Source: Hymenochaete sp. R1 (Eukaryota; Basidiomycota; Agaricomycetes; Hymenochaetales; Hymenochaetaceae). From it: a stretch of DNA of 64,000 nucleotides. Position 1 is the first letter of the stretch. Each line of letters starts with the position of its first letter. The position numbers and the translations under genes are program-made. Of this stretch, positions 10,345-22,255 are shown one piece after another. Below the pieces are notes generated by a model. That model saw only the letters and a list, made by a program, of their open reading frames with translations. It ran no database searches and was not told the origin of the DNA. Location of the stretch: contig JAFREE010000010.1 of NCBI GenBank assembly GCA_019400425.1, forward strand, positions 1 through 64,000, in the 5' to 3' direction.

Positions 10345-11502
10345 CTACTTCCTGGCGAACGTAATCTAGATAGCTGCATCAGCACACAATCATGATACGA
10401 AGGATATATATATATATACCTTGATCTTGTTTTCACCATCAAGCTTGTAGTTGTGCAGTGCATCTTTGGCGACCGATGCGCTCCCTTCGTCCATATATTC
10501 GACGAAGGCGATGTCTTTCTTCGCAGGGATGTGACGTACTTCGTGAAGATTTGGGTATCTAACAAAGCACGGTGAGCTATAGCACATAACAGACATTTCT
10601 TTGAGGCGTACTGATTGAAAAGAGAGACGAGTTGGTCTTTTGAGACCGTGTCCGGTAGATTCTGCAGGAAGAGAATTTTGTTGGGAGGGAGATACTCGTC
10701 GGGCATTTGTACGGCAGGACGCTTTGGGGCGGGCAAAGCGGTCGCTCCATCGACTTTGAGTAGAATGAAAAGTTAGAGACGACACTGCGAGGTTAAGGGT
10801 AGATCATACTTTCTGCGGCCATCCTCTTCGCCCTGAACTTTCGTTTGAGTGGGTTTGAGTACCTGGTCAACCCTAAAAAAAAGTCAGACAGCGTTTAAGC
10901 ACATTAGACACAATGCACGTACGTTTCCGCTCCTTCCTAGCCTTCAAATGTTCCTCGATGCTTTCGGAGTCAAGCTTTTTCACTACTGCATCGGATCGAG
11001 TTCGAGCAAACATGATTTGCTACAAAAGAACAGTGTATAAGTTCGCACAATAAATAGAATAGGCGGGCGTAATATACCATTGGTTTAGTGTACAAAGGGA
11101 ATCTGTGAACTTCCGCCTGTGCTTTTTTTGCGATCTCTATGTCTTCGAATGATACGAATGCTTGCCCACGCATTCTCAGATTGCTATGGGCGACAACATC
11201 TAAGACGTTTCCGTAGTTCATGAAGAGGTTTGTCAATGTTTGCTTCATGACTGCAGATGCGTTCCAATTAGTGCCAGACAACATTATGAGTAATGACATA
11301 ACACACCACTAAGTTGAACTCTCTCGTTCAGGTTCTGAATACACAGCGTTTCGGACGCCATTTCGGGCGGGGGTGCGGACGTTCCTGTAGGGATCGTGGA
11401 TGCATCAGGCAACATGGCGAGGTTGACGGGCGTGGGCTGCATGACTGCGCCTGGTTGAGCAGTCGCCGAGACACCAGACGACGGGAGAGAGAGTTCGGCC
11501 AT
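10345..11502 (-). CDS. U1A/U2B''-type snRNP protein with two RRMs
   Basis: RNA-binding spliceosomal protein of the U1A/U2B''/SNF family. After a Pro/Ala-rich start (MAELSLPSSGVSATAQPG) comes RRM1: ETLCIQNLNERVQ, LTNLFMNYGNVLDVVA and the RNP1-like MRGQAFVSFEDIEIA. A charged linker (EEHLKARKERK) and a basic Pro-rich segment lead to RRM2: KILFLQNLPDTVSKDQLV, NQYPNLHEVRHIP and DIAFVEYMDEGSAS. A last tiny exon encodes ITFARK-stop (stop at 10345), the typical C-terminal strand of this family. Several introns; the last contains an (AT)n run at 10404-10418. Sequence cannot decide between U1A and U2B''. Many fungi have one protein of this type. Confidence 0.9.
10404..10418. repeat. (AT)n microsatellite in an intron of the U1A-like gene
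   Basis: Fifteen bases of perfect AT alternation directly inside the donor side of the last intron of the minus-strand gene. Confidence 0.8.
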
Positions 11503-11883
11503 CTCTGCAAAATAACGGACAATCTCGAAGGATGCGAAGGCGAAGGATGTGAAGAGTCCAGTTGAGCGCGAAAAGCGGAAGCGCCGCTGCGCACCGGAGA
11601 AGTTGTGACGGTCGCTCGCTTACGTGGTCACTCTGGAGACTGCCCCGTGTTAGTGTCAGGTCGCGCCTTCAGTTTTTGTTCCTACAACTCCCATTTATAC
11701 AATACACCTCATAACTCCATCCAGTCTTCTTCTTTTCTCTCATCATCAAGCTCGCAGGCAACGAGCTCTTTCTTTCTCTTTGGCATATATACTCCCCAGT
11801 CTATCCTCTTTGTATATTTCTATCGGCATTCAAAAGCCGAGGTCACTTCTCAGCCGAGGGTTAAGTGCCTACGAAAGTGAGCC

Positions 11884-12583
11884 ATGGGACGCTGGACTCA
11901 GTACGACGAGGTGGGTCACATTCTTCTCTCTTGATATATGAAAGCTAAAAGCTTTATCTTTGAGGACGAATACCGCCTCCCAGAAGGCTTCAAGCGAGTA
12001 GGATACGATGCCGATACACAAAAGTATACCTTCAGAGATAAGAATGGGGCGTACTGGGAGGGGTCGGAATGGGCACAGGATGCGACCAAAGGTGTGTCCA
12101 TGCAATTCGATTCCCATTGGAAAAGAATTGGCTTTTTCTAACTCTTCATCACCCAGTCAGCGAAGACCACGGCGACGTTGACGTAGAAGCTACTGGGGCT
12201 AGGCCAGACGGATATCAGCCTATCGGGAACGAAGTAAGTGCTGATTTATCTTTACCCATATCACACTAGTAGTGCTAAACTGAGATCACACCAAGGCTTT
12301 GCCCAATGGCAACAGAAATGCATGGCGCCAGCTCCTCCCCTTCTTCCTTATCATCGCCGTCTTCCTCCTACTCGTCTTCCGTCTCTCCCCTTCATTTTCG
12401 AGTCACGGATCTATTTCCTGTCCTGAACACAGTCGACCGATTAGCATCAAGTCCGGAGACACCTGTTGGGGACTTTCGCAGGAGTATGGGACATCCCTGG
12501 AGAACCTCCGCTCGATCAATCCTACCGTGGATTGCGCCGCTTTGAGGCCATGCCAGAAACTGTGTGTGCCTTCTCAGGAGTAG
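11884..12583 (+). CDS. Single-pass membrane protein with C-terminal LysM domain
   Basis: About 180 aa in four exons. The tiny first exon (MGRWTQYDE) is followed by DEYRLPEGFKRVGYDADTQ and RDKNGAYWEGSEWA, a conserved-looking soluble head. Then comes one strong membrane helix (LLPFFLIIAVFLLLVFRL). The C-terminal LysM module is PISIKSGDTCWGLSQEYGTS, LENLRSINPTVDC and CQKLCVP. LysM modules bind N-acetylglucosamine polymers such as chitin. The order soluble head, helix, LysM with no signal peptide suggests type II topology, with the LysM outside the cell or in the lumen. Cysteines within the LysM fit the fungal subtype. Divergently transcribed from the U1A-like gene. Family identification is good; the cellular role is unknown. 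Confidence 0.85.
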
Positions 12584-12842
12584 GAACCTGTTTTAGATGT
12601 GTGCCTTTTCGTATTGACGTTGCTACTCGCTCTTATCCATCTATGCATGCGTTTTTTTTACTGACGACTTGTCCAACTGCTTTATATATACTGCTCTTAC
12701 AACCCATGTCCTTAAGATATCTGTACCATACTCGTGTACATAAATTCAAATTTACTGCCATTTCCTGGACATAGCTTGACCCGATAAGTTCGGAGGCGGA
12801 ATAAGAGAGGAATGCTGACGTCATAATACGAAATGTGGTTCG

Positions 12843-13927
12843 ATGCCGATCCTTTCCTACAATTCCAATTCGACCGACGCCTCAAGCTCCAGCCGTCCGA
12901 TCCATTCTAAACTCGCACTCCACGCCGCCTTCGTCCTTTTCATCTCTTTCCCTTTCTCTGTTGTGACGAGTGTACGACAACTGCTACGACTTCTATCTAG
13001 CCCGAACTTCACTGCCCAGACTATCCAGACATGGTTGATTTTGGCACGCACGTACGCAGGGGTCACCCAGGTATGTTCAACTTCATATGTTTGATTTCTA
13101 GTCTTAAAAAAACTTTTAAAAAAATAGTCGGGCTGACGCTGACAATGTCATTTCTTTAGTCACATTTGGCCTCATTGTCATTCTCTCCATCGTGGAGGCT
13201 GCCATCACGACATGGCTCATCACCAGATACGATCAGCATCATAACTTCCCGTCTACTGCCGTGCGTGATAGGTGAGCCCGACACGACATATATGCTTCCG
13301 GTTTTTCGGGCTGACTTAGATGGGGCTGCTTTCCTAGGGTCGGATTCCTCACTTTTACTGCGTACGTGCCGTTCTTGGATATCAAAACTTAGGCTTGGTG
13401 CTCACTTTGATATCAGATGGTGGACCGTCCTCTTTGGTCTCGTCTACGCCATTCTCTATCGCATGATGGACAACGTTTTCACAAGTGTTGGCTCACACAC
13501 GATTTTGTAAGTGTCTTTTTCTCTCTTTTAAGTCGTCAATCAAATAGTAAATGTTACCCGTGTAATACGCCAGCCTCGTCGTCACTTGGATCTTCTGGAC
13601 CGCAGGTGCGGCCAGTTTGACCGCCGGACTCGGTGGAGGCAACAACTGCTCAAAGATCGACTTTGAGCTCGCGTACTGTAACCAGTTGAATGCAGCTGAA
13701 GGTGAGATCCGTCTTGTTTAATGCGACAATCAATGGCGAACTAATCGCATTGCTATGTCGACAGGTTTCGCTTGGGCCGTTTGGTAAGTGTACCCACATG
13801 AGTGATTTTAGTATGTTCTGAACTTTCTTCTTGCAGGATCTGTGTCACCTTCGCTCTCTTTGTGACGCTGTTCCGCGCCGTGATCTCACTCCGTCGCGGC
13901 GGCGGTTGGGCGGGTTCCATCGTTTAA
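12843..13927 (+). CDS. MARVEL-like four-helix membrane protein
   Basis: Small integral membrane protein with four hydrophobic segments: LHAAFVLFISFPFSVVTS, TFGLIVILSIVEAAITTWLI, WWTVLFGLVYAIL plus VVTWIFWTAGAASLTAGL, and FAWAVWICVTFALFVTLF. The loop CSKIDFELAYCNQLNAAEGFAW resembles fungal MARVEL-domain proteins, which act in membrane organisation. It ends GGGWAGSIV at 13927. About five introns. The join between the first and second coding segments is uncertain. The obvious GTATGT donor at about 13071 and the TTTAG acceptor at about 13160 put the hydrophobic second exon one base out of frame. A donor at GTACGC a few codons earlier, with acceptor AATAG at about 13127, restores it. Confidence 0.75.
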
Positions 13928-14176
13928 TCGTTATAACGACAATCATCATCTCAAAACTCATAGCGACTGTGGTTCATGTTTCTCGGAATACTTTTGTTGT
14001 CCTGTGTCTGTGTTCTTTTCCTGTAGGGGTTCCTTCACACAAATTTAGTTTTGATCTGTTTCTTGGAAGCAATCAGTATTGTGAATGTCATTATTAACTA
14101 CAAGGTCCGTGGTGAGATATATCCAACAAATGAGGGAAAACATCCGTGAGTGTCGCGTCGCATTGAAGTCAGCAAG
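13928..14176. other. Convergent 3' region
   Basis: 3' flanks of the MARVEL-like gene (+) and the BTB gene (-). If the last BTB intron is retained, that frame extends to a stop at 14098 within this stretch. Confidence 0.5.
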
Positions 14177-15285
14177 TTAAGCCGAACGTTCAGCTGTTTA
14201 GAGGTCAGAATGGGACCGCAAGTGAAACAAGTTCCACGGTACTTACAAATATCAATAGAATCAGGAAGTGTCTTCAGAAACTCAGAGATCATGGCGAGTG
14301 TTTTGCCCTTCTCGTATATGAGCCTCTCGTTGCATTCCTCGCATTTGGAGTTGATGAAGAATTGGACCGCGCTCGACTTCAGGAAGTCAGCTCCGAATAT
14401 CGTGTCTCCCAAAGGCCGACGGTAGAGCTCCTTGAGTATACTCGCCTTGAGCAGCGACCAAGTCGGATCTTGCAAGGGTTTTGTACACGAAACACAAGCA
14501 AAGTCTGGTGCATTCTGACATTCACACATCAGACATTTGAGCCCGAGAATGAGTATACCAGGTGAAATTACTCACCCCCTCGAAACCTTCCCCATCCAAA
14601 TATTCCTGCATCTTTGTGATGCGTGTATCCCTCAACGAGTGTAACGCCTGATAGTCCCGAATCTTGAACCCAGCCTGCTCAAGCAATTCATCGGAGCCCT
14701 TCGAGTCCAACATCCTCACGCTCGACATCAGACTCGCACGCGACGCCTTCTTCGCCTCCCTTACAAATTGAAACCGACAAGCGAGCGCAAACACGAGCAC
14801 GGGGTACTCGTCGAGGAAACGCTCGTCGCAAAGGTGGAGGCGGAGCGTGGAGAGGATACCTTGCATATCGTATTTCTCGGCGACATGAAAGAGGTCAAAG
14901 AGTAGGTGGATAGAATCGATATTAGGATGCGGAACGGGGTAGATGAGGCGTAGGAGCGCTTCGAGGACGTAGCTCTCTTCTTGGAGGTCTATTGAGGGGA
15001 TGCGGGACGTAGATTCGGGAGGGGGTGTGCCTGTTCCCGGTTGGGGGAGCGTGAGCATTGTCCTGAAGACTTTTAAAACAGAGAAAAGCACGAGTGTCAA
15101 TATAGCCTCAAGCCTTTTCAAGTAAGATATACGAGCTACGTACCTGGAGAAGCCTCTTGCAAGAATAGACGGTGACATTTGAACCGGACACCGTCTGAAG
15201 ATCTGACTATGAAGTCCGCGGTAGGGGAAGAGAAATCGGCGTGAAAGTTCTTGTCGGAAGAAGGCACTATTCCGGAGGATGCCAT
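14177..15285 (-). CDS. BTB/POZ domain protein
   Basis: Starts MASSGIVPSSDKNFHADFS at 15285. The BTB/POZ fold follows: ADFIVRSSDGVRFKCHRLFL, then after an intron VFRTMLTLPQP, SIDLQEESYVLEALLRLIYP and LFDLFHVAEKYDMQGILST. The C-terminal half is an Agaricomycete-type helical tail (YPVLVFALACRFQFVREA). It also has four cysteines spaced as CVSC and CEEC, which could bind zinc. BTB proteins of this layout are abundant in mushrooms and often act as cullin-3 adaptors; that role is inferred. The last exon is ambiguous. Splicing at GTAAGTACC/AAACAG ends the protein SERSA at 14177; retention extends it to a stop at 14098. Confidence 0.85.
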
Positions 15286-15601
15286 CTCAGTCGAGACCAA
15301 GAGTTCTGCCCACCTACTCCGCTGTCGATTCAAAGGGAAGAGGGTTTCGCGAACAAATTGGACGGTGCGCAAGGTCACGGAGCGACTGCTGAACTCAAGA
15401 GCATTTGCATTTCGGTGCAGATCATTGGACTTACTATTAGTATGCTGCGCAAGCACGTGTTTCTTCAGTCCACTTCTCTCTCTCATGACATATTTCTCAG
15501 CTTGCTTTCTCAGTTTGTTTCCAGAGTCACTATGAGCGTCTCTTTCTCATGATCCGTCCAAATATCAAGCCACCATGGCCTAAAATTAAACCCAGTCTTT
15601 T
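15286..15601. other. Intergenic between the BTB gene and the TatD-type gene
   Basis: Promoter of the BTB gene and 3' flank of the TatD-type gene, both on the minus strand. Nothing else is recognisable. Confidence 0.5.
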
Positions 15602-16853
15602 TTAAGAATAGGCTATGACAAATATTGACTCTGAATCAAGCTCTACTTGAGTTCCTTTTTTTTTTGATTTTACTCCGTGATTACCAGCTGCGAATAGCTT
15701 GAAATTGTGTTCCAGCCTCCGAACAGCTCCCCATTTACCTACGTCCACGATGTCGCCTTGCCAGGAGTTTTCTACTTCCCATCCTTTAACTTGAGCAATA
15801 ATCTGAAGCATTTCGCACGTAAGTTCTGACACCTGTCCTATTTCATGTATGTCGGATTCGACTAGTATGCGGTTATCGGAGGCAGCGGCGATGAGCTTCC
15901 GATGCTTTGGTGAGCGGCCGTTTATAACGACGGACAATGAAAGGAAAGCATTCGGATGAGATTTCTGCGGACACAAATAACCTTGAGTGCATAAGAGAAG
16001 GTCATGCTTGCCAAAACATACTTCAATGCTTCGCCATGACTCGACACTTAAACCGCAACTATGAAAGTCTATGCTTAGACCAAGCCACGCTTCGTTATGC
16101 CTTGATTTCATTTCTGTAATGAGATCAATGGTGGGCTTCTGCGCTTGGACACTGCAAACAAAGATTATAGCATGCACCGATGAATCAACATAGAGTACAA
16201 CAAAGCTTGCCTATGTAAACTTATATTGCGCCTCATCTCGACAGCAAGGTCCATTTGTGCTCTGAGAACAGTTATTTGATGTTCCAACGGAGGCGAGAAG
16301 GGAGACATGGTTTGCCGCTCGGATGTCTTTCCCAGAGGTATTCGAGCAGATTTGTCAAGACCTACTTCTCCCAGCATTGCTCGAGGGAAATCCTGAAAAT
16401 GTCGGCGTATTGATGACAAACAGTCATCTAATCTTAATGGCTCGGGGAGAAACTTCAAAAGCTCTTGAAACATTGCTTGTTTATCTGGGCCGTCATCAGA
16501 AGAAGGAAGTAGTTGCGACTGGAAGACGTCTCGGTAATGAGCCTCCTTCGATGGCGTGGAACCAGAACCGGTGAAGATCCAATGTGCGAACCATGGATGG
16601 AATCCTGCGGCACTATGAACGAGACGCACAGGTTACCTTGTACTCGTGACAAGTACTGACCGAAACACGGTATGATATGTTCTGGGTTACTTCGAGCAAG
16701 AGCAGCGACCAGATCCTGATCATGGGGACGGGTAGCCATGGTACAGATGGTGATTAGCAGATCTTCGATGTCTTCTAGTTGCGTTTGTGAGTCTGTTGGA
16801 TGACAGTGGACGTCGACGACATGTTTGAGAACATCAGCGGACAATACTGGCAT
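15602..16853 (-). CDS. TatD-type metal-dependent hydrolase (scn1-like)
   Basis: Member of the TatD DNase/amidohydrolase superfamily, closest in layout to fission yeast Cut9-interacting protein Scn1. Visible metal-site elements are VVDVHCHPTD (the HxH pair), then across an intron PCFGFHPWFAHW, MLGEVGLDKSARIP (conserved Glu), and near the C-terminus ILVESDIHEIGQ (the position of the late Asp). Two internal introns; the first is about 56 bp in the segment after PCFG. The protein is longer than bacterial TatD because of an insert after the HW motif. It starts at 16853 and is divergent from TRM5 with only 140 bp between them. Function as a DNase is assumed from the family, not shown. Confidence 0.85.
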
Positions 16854-16993
16854 TTTGTACGCGAGACGAGGTGATGGTATGGATTCAAGTTGTACTTATC
16901 TTGATGACGCGGGTTGCACTTTGACTCGAACGAGTCATTCGCCCTGAGGATCGACCATCGAACCAGTCAGGTTGAAGGGTCAAATGCCCGGAG
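16854..16993. promoter_or_regulatory. Short bidirectional promoter between the TatD-type gene and TRM5
   Basis: Only 140 bp separate the two divergent start codons (16853 on minus, 16994 on plus), so regulatory sequence must be shared or overlap. No clear TATA box was seen. Confidence 0.45.
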
Positions 16994-18894
16994 ATGTTTC
17001 GAGTTTATTTAGCAAATTTCAAACGAGCACAACGTTGTCAAGCACGGGCGAAGTCACTCAACACATCTACTGTACGACAAATGATAAACGCAGCGGATCT
17101 CAGGCCGCCCATCCATCGTGTTGCCGCAGGAGCCAAGGACATCGACAGGAGTCTGTTCGCCAAGGAGACCACGGTACTGGCAGCACGAATACCTGCTCAT
17201 AGAACTGGCGTCTTTATTTCGGGCTTACGAGAGTGCGTGGCCCGTTCTCATCTGTCTGACCCTCATCATTGAATCCGTCGCTTTGCAACAGGTCTGTTTT
17301 GGACGTACCACGCACGCGCACCGTCATTTCCGATACGGACAACGCCCAACAACGTCTTGTTCTACTGAAGTACCAACAGGAAGGTGATTTTGATTCAGCC
17401 CCCGACTCTTTGTAGTCCATTTTGTTCAATTTCGTTCTGTTGCTTTGAAACAAGATAGATGAACTACCATCCGATGTATCAAAGTTTCTTGCACAGGAGA
17501 ATGCAACAGTGGTGAACCACAAGGTGAAGTTTAATTATGACTTCTGGACTGCAGGTGCCATTCTCAGCTTTGCGCATCAGTCGTAGTACTGATGTCAGTG
17601 CGCAGATGATATTTTGCAATCAACTCTACCCGAGGATCTGTGTGATGAATCACCAACTGGCTTCGCAGCTATGGGTCATCTCGGTGCGTACGAGAAGGAT
17701 TGTTTTCAGAATCGTAGCTAATGCCTTCATATTAGCACACCTTAATCTCAATGATGAATATCTACCTTATAAATATATTATAGGTCAAGTTATAATGGAT
17801 GTAAGGAAAGCCTTTATCCTTGGACTCTGTTCATTAAAGACAACGTTCGCTCGACAGAAAAACCCGAGGATACAAACCGTAGTAAACAAACTTAACTCGA
17901 TCCATGCTCAATTCCGATATTTTGACATGGAATTAATCGCTGGCAAGCCCGATTTCACCGTGCATCACGTACGTAGCTTGAACATCTATGCTGTCTTTTA
18001 TTGACATGGTTAAAAGAGGGAGTCAGACTGCTCTTTCACCTTTGACTTTCGAGAAGTATACTGGAACTCCAGATTAGGTGCAGAACACGATCGTCTCATC
18101 CAGATATTCAAACCAGAAGACGGAGTTGTCTCCGATGTTATGGCTGGGGTGGGCCCGTTTGCTGTTCCTGCTGCGAAAAGAGGATGTGCAGTACTGGCAA
18201 ATGATCTAAACCCAGCGTGTGCGAAATGGCATCGGAGAAATGTGGAGGACAACAATGTGAGGATTCACTTCTAATTTTAGTGACAGACTTGCTAACGATA
18301 AATTAGGTTTCGGCGAATCTACGGGTCTTCTGTGAAGATGGACGCGATTTCATCCGGTCTTCCTTCCAGAGGGCTTTAAGCGAGCCGTTCCCACCCTTCG
18401 CTGGTTTGCCATCCAGTAAACGCAAGCAAAAGCTGGATGAAAAACGAAAGCGGGCCGAATCAGCAGCCAATGACGTTCTTGCGGAAGTAACGAACCCAAG
18501 TAACCGGGAGCGCAATCGCATATCTCACTTCGTTATGAATCTTCCGGACACTGCTATCGAGTTTTTGGACGCTTTCCGTGGAGTGCTGACTGACGTGGAT
18601 GGGACATTGAGCGGCCTTTATAATACGTTGCCCTTGGTGCACTGTTATTGCTTCACTCGATTCCTCGATCCCGCAGAGGCGAATGCGGACATAAGAAATG
18701 TAAGGAAGAGGTCTATTTGCGATATGTAGTTTTTACTCACCAATCCAATCCCAAAGCGCGTCGTCGCGGCGTTGGGAGGAGAGCTGGAGGACGAAGTTCA
18801 TTTGCACTATGTTCGGTCGGTAGCTCCGAACAAAGACATGTACTGCATCACTTTCAGACTTCCTCGAGATGTAGCATACTCGAGTAATAATTAA
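16994..18894 (+). CDS. TRM5: tRNA (guanine-37 N1)-methyltransferase Trm5
   Basis: Transfers a methyl group from S-adenosylmethionine to G37 of tRNAs, protecting the reading frame. Motifs visible: NAADLRPPIHRVA; LDVPRTRTVISDTD; LAHLNLNDEYLPYKYIIGQV; SAM motif DVMAGVGPFAVPAAKRG with LANDLNP; NLRVFCEDGRDF; and the tRNA-site motif HFVMNLPDTAIEFLDAF. The C-terminus reads YCITFRLPRDVAYSSNN. About seven introns. The first ATG (16994) opens a basic, Ser/Thr-rich, acid-free stretch (MFRVYLANFKRAQRCQARAK) that looks like a mitochondrial presequence. A second in-frame Met at 17081 precedes the conserved domain. Trm5 is known to work in both mitochondria and nucleus/cytosol, so both starts may be used. 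Confidence 0.93.
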
Positions 18895-19134
18895 ACTATT
18901 AATATTACCAGATCACATCCTGAACCTGTAAAAGAGGCATTAATCTTGTGTTCGTCATTTTGATTACGTAACTATTAGCGGAGAAAAGTTGACGGTTTTG
19001 ATGCGAGTGCTCGCTGGTTGTCCGAAATAGCTCTCTCTCTCTTGCTTTCCTCTCTGTTCTTCTTCCCCTTCCCCTGCCTGCACCTCATCCTCGATAGTGC
19101 GTTAGGCCTAGATTTATAGACTTGGAAGTTTGCA

Positions 19135-22100
19135 ATGTTCCCATTGTCTCTGCCGCGCATATTCACTCCCATACTTTGCGACGATGGGAGCGCGTCCTCA
19201 GCGTCTTCGCCCGCACGAGACGCGATCACGACTATAAAGCAAGCAGTTCAAGTCCAGGAGAATGAACTCAAGCGCTGGCGGAGGACATTCGATGGAAACG
19301 CAAAGACAGTCGTTAGTAATGAAAAGTAAGCCCTCCTTTTAATATCGCCACTGCATAACGCCTGACAGTTATCCTACCTCAGGTTCTTAGATTTAGATTC
19401 TTTCATAGATGCTATTGCACCTGCAAATGATCTGTCAAAGCTGGGCCGTGCCCAATTCGCAACATTATTTAAGGTTGCCGACGCCTCAAAGCGCGGCTTG
19501 GTCTCTTGGGACGAATTTACTATCTTTCAAACACTATTGAAGAGGCCAGATGCGGACTATTGGATAGCTTTCAAGTATTTTGATTCGTGAGTTTGTTTCG
19601 ATATTGGATACCATTAAAGAGGCATATCTGACTGAGTGCTACAAGTGATTCATCAGGCACTATAACCTACGACGAGTTCAAGAGCGTGTTCTCTTCGAAT
19701 CTCGGGCCCGATGCCATACCATTTGACTTCGATTGGTGAGGCTCATTAAAATCAGCTATAGAAGACTTGCTGAGCTTGGATCAGTGACTGGGTTAAATTG
19801 TACATTGGCAAGAGGAAGGGAAAGCATGTTCTAGGATGTGAGTCTCTGCGGGAACTTATTCTGGCTATGGCTCAACAAAATCCTAGATTCCGAGTTTACG
19901 CAACTCATGAAAGGTTTGCAAGGTGAACGCCTTCGACAAGCCTTCAAATACTTGGACGACGATCAAGATGGTTTCATTAAACCTGAGCACTTCAAAAGGA
20001 TTATTATGGTACGTCAGCGTCGTTGCATAATGTCTGACTGTACACTAAAGACCGTACTCGGTACAGGAACTTGCTGGCCATAAGCTATCAGAGGCTGTCA
20101 TCGAAAGACTTCCCACTCTATGCACACTAACACCCGGCGGTCGCATTTCTTATTCGGAAGTTATCGCTTTCCATAATGTCATTCGAGGTACGCCTCTCAA
20201 GCACATACGTTTAACTTGCACTTAAATGCATGGGAAGAAATGGATATGGTTGAACGGTATGTGTCTTCTGTCACCAGATTTGTATTTGCTCAAGTTATGG
20301 TTATAGAGTAATTCGTGAGGCCGTCCAGAAATCGAAAGATGGTCGTATAGATCAGACGGACTTTTTGAATTATACGGCTTCAACAACTCGCTATAGTCTA
20401 TTTACACCAATGGAAGCTTCTATAATTTTCCACTTCGCCGGACGAGGGGATAGCCACCAACGACTCGCTCTTGTCGATTTCGCACAACTTCTCGACCCCA
20501 AATGGAGGGCTCCCACAGATGTACAGGATACCACAAAAAAGGCCACATCATCGACGACGACAATATTGACAGGGTTAGCCAAGTCAGTGTATAACTTCGT
20601 ACAAGGCGGCTTTGCCGGTGCAGTTGGTGCGACCATCGTATACCCTATTGATTTAGGTATGTACTTTTATCTATATAGAACGTACTCTTCTTGTTGACCC
20701 ATGGATCACATTTTTAGTGAAGACTAGGTCGGTCTCTAAACGATTTTAGGCTTTAAAGAATTTTACTGATGATTTCCCCCTCGACTCAGGATGCAGAACC
20801 AGCGCGGCAACGTTGTTGGCGAGCTTCTATACAAGAATAGTCTAGACTGTATTCAGAAGGTCCTTCGAAACGAAGGTTTCGTAGGGTTTTATAGGGGCCT
20901 GGGCCCGCAACTCATTGTACGATTAACAATCGCAATTACCTCCAAGCGCTGACATCTTTTATAGGGTGTGGCTCCAGAGAAGGCCATCAAGCTTGTTGTC
21001 AATGATCTTGTTAGGGGAATTGGCACTGATCCTGAAACTGGCCGTATTAAGCTGGGTTGGGAGCTGGCTGCCGGTGGAATGGCAGGAGGGTCTCAAGTTG
21101 TATGTTTTCGAGTCACAGTTTACGTGTCAATGTATTCAACAATTCTCTCCACCATTATCGCGCAGGTTTTTACAAATCCTCTAGAAATAGTGTACGTTCA
21201 GTATTCGAGAATTCGAGAGTGAAGCTCACATGCGACGGTATATAGAAAAATCCGCTTACAGATCGCAGGAGAGACCGCTAAGATGGAAGGAGCTGTTCCT
21301 CGAGGAGCGGTGCACATTGTACGCCAGCTAGGTCTTGTTGGCCTGTATAAGGGCGCTTCAGCGTGCCTTCTCCGAGATATTCCGTTCTCTGCCATCTATT
21401 TCACTGCATATAACCATATGAAAAAGGACATATATCAAGAAGGGTACAATGGTAAAAAACTTGGCTTTTTTGAAACGCTCATTTCTGCCGGTGTAGCGTG
21501 AGTAGCCATATTTTACTAGATGTTCAAGGAGCTAAAGTATTATTAGTGGGATGCCTGCAGCGTATTTGACAACTCCTGCAGGTGAAAGAAACCGGTAGTT
21601 GATGATTCGGCGACGATGCTGATATTTCACATAGATGTTGTTAAGACGAGATTGCAGGTAGAAGCGAAAAAGGGCCAGACCAATTACAAGGGCTTAGCGG
21701 ACGCTTTCGTGAAAATATGTGGGTTGGTATCATATTTTGTTTCCCAGGTACCTGATCTGTCCACATAGACCGTGAGGAAGGCTTCAAGGCGCTGTTTAAG
21801 GGTGGCCCTGCTCGTGTCATCCGTAGCAGTCCTCAATTCGGATTCACACTTGTCGCGTATGAATATCTTCACAAGGTAGGGTTAGAATCCGCCAAACTTC
21901 ATTTGATCATCAATGGACTGACTGTTGCGGGTGATGGGATTATGACTGGTTGCTTCTGAATTTCGTATTTTCAGTATCTGCCGGTGAGTCCGAGCTCCGT
22001 ATCCTCGACCGTCTTGGTTTAGTGAGGCACTGTTACTGACGATATCTGTTGCCATGGCCAGTATCCGTGGGATGATCGTCCTAAAATTGTGGAGACTGCC

Positions 22101-22255
22101 TTCACCTCAGGCGGGAGCGAGGACATGGCCAAAGTGCGAGCCCGGAATGCTCTTCGGGTGCGTTCAACATGTACTTGTAAATTACTCTGACTGACGGGAC
22201 GTAGATTTTGCTGGATGTTCACGGAGATGTGGGTCGGCGACCAACAACAGCTTAG
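19135..22255 (+). CDS. AGC1: Calcium-regulated mitochondrial aspartate/glutamate carrier
   Basis: Inner-membrane carrier exchanging aspartate for glutamate as part of the malate-aspartate shuttle. The N-terminal half is a calcium-sensing EF-hand domain. Two good EF loops are visible, [13 protein letters not shown] and [13 protein letters not shown], plus weaker ones such as [13 protein letters not shown]. The C-terminal half has three mitochondrial carrier repeats with signatures YPIDLVKTRMQNQ, NPLEIVKIRLQ and [14 protein letters not shown], and [14 protein letters not shown] and [20 protein letters not shown] between them. The tail reads PYPWDDRPK and ends RRPTTA at 22255. About a dozen introns. 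The EF-hand extension places it with aralar/citrin-type carriers and separates it from short yeast-type Agc1. Confidence 0.93.
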
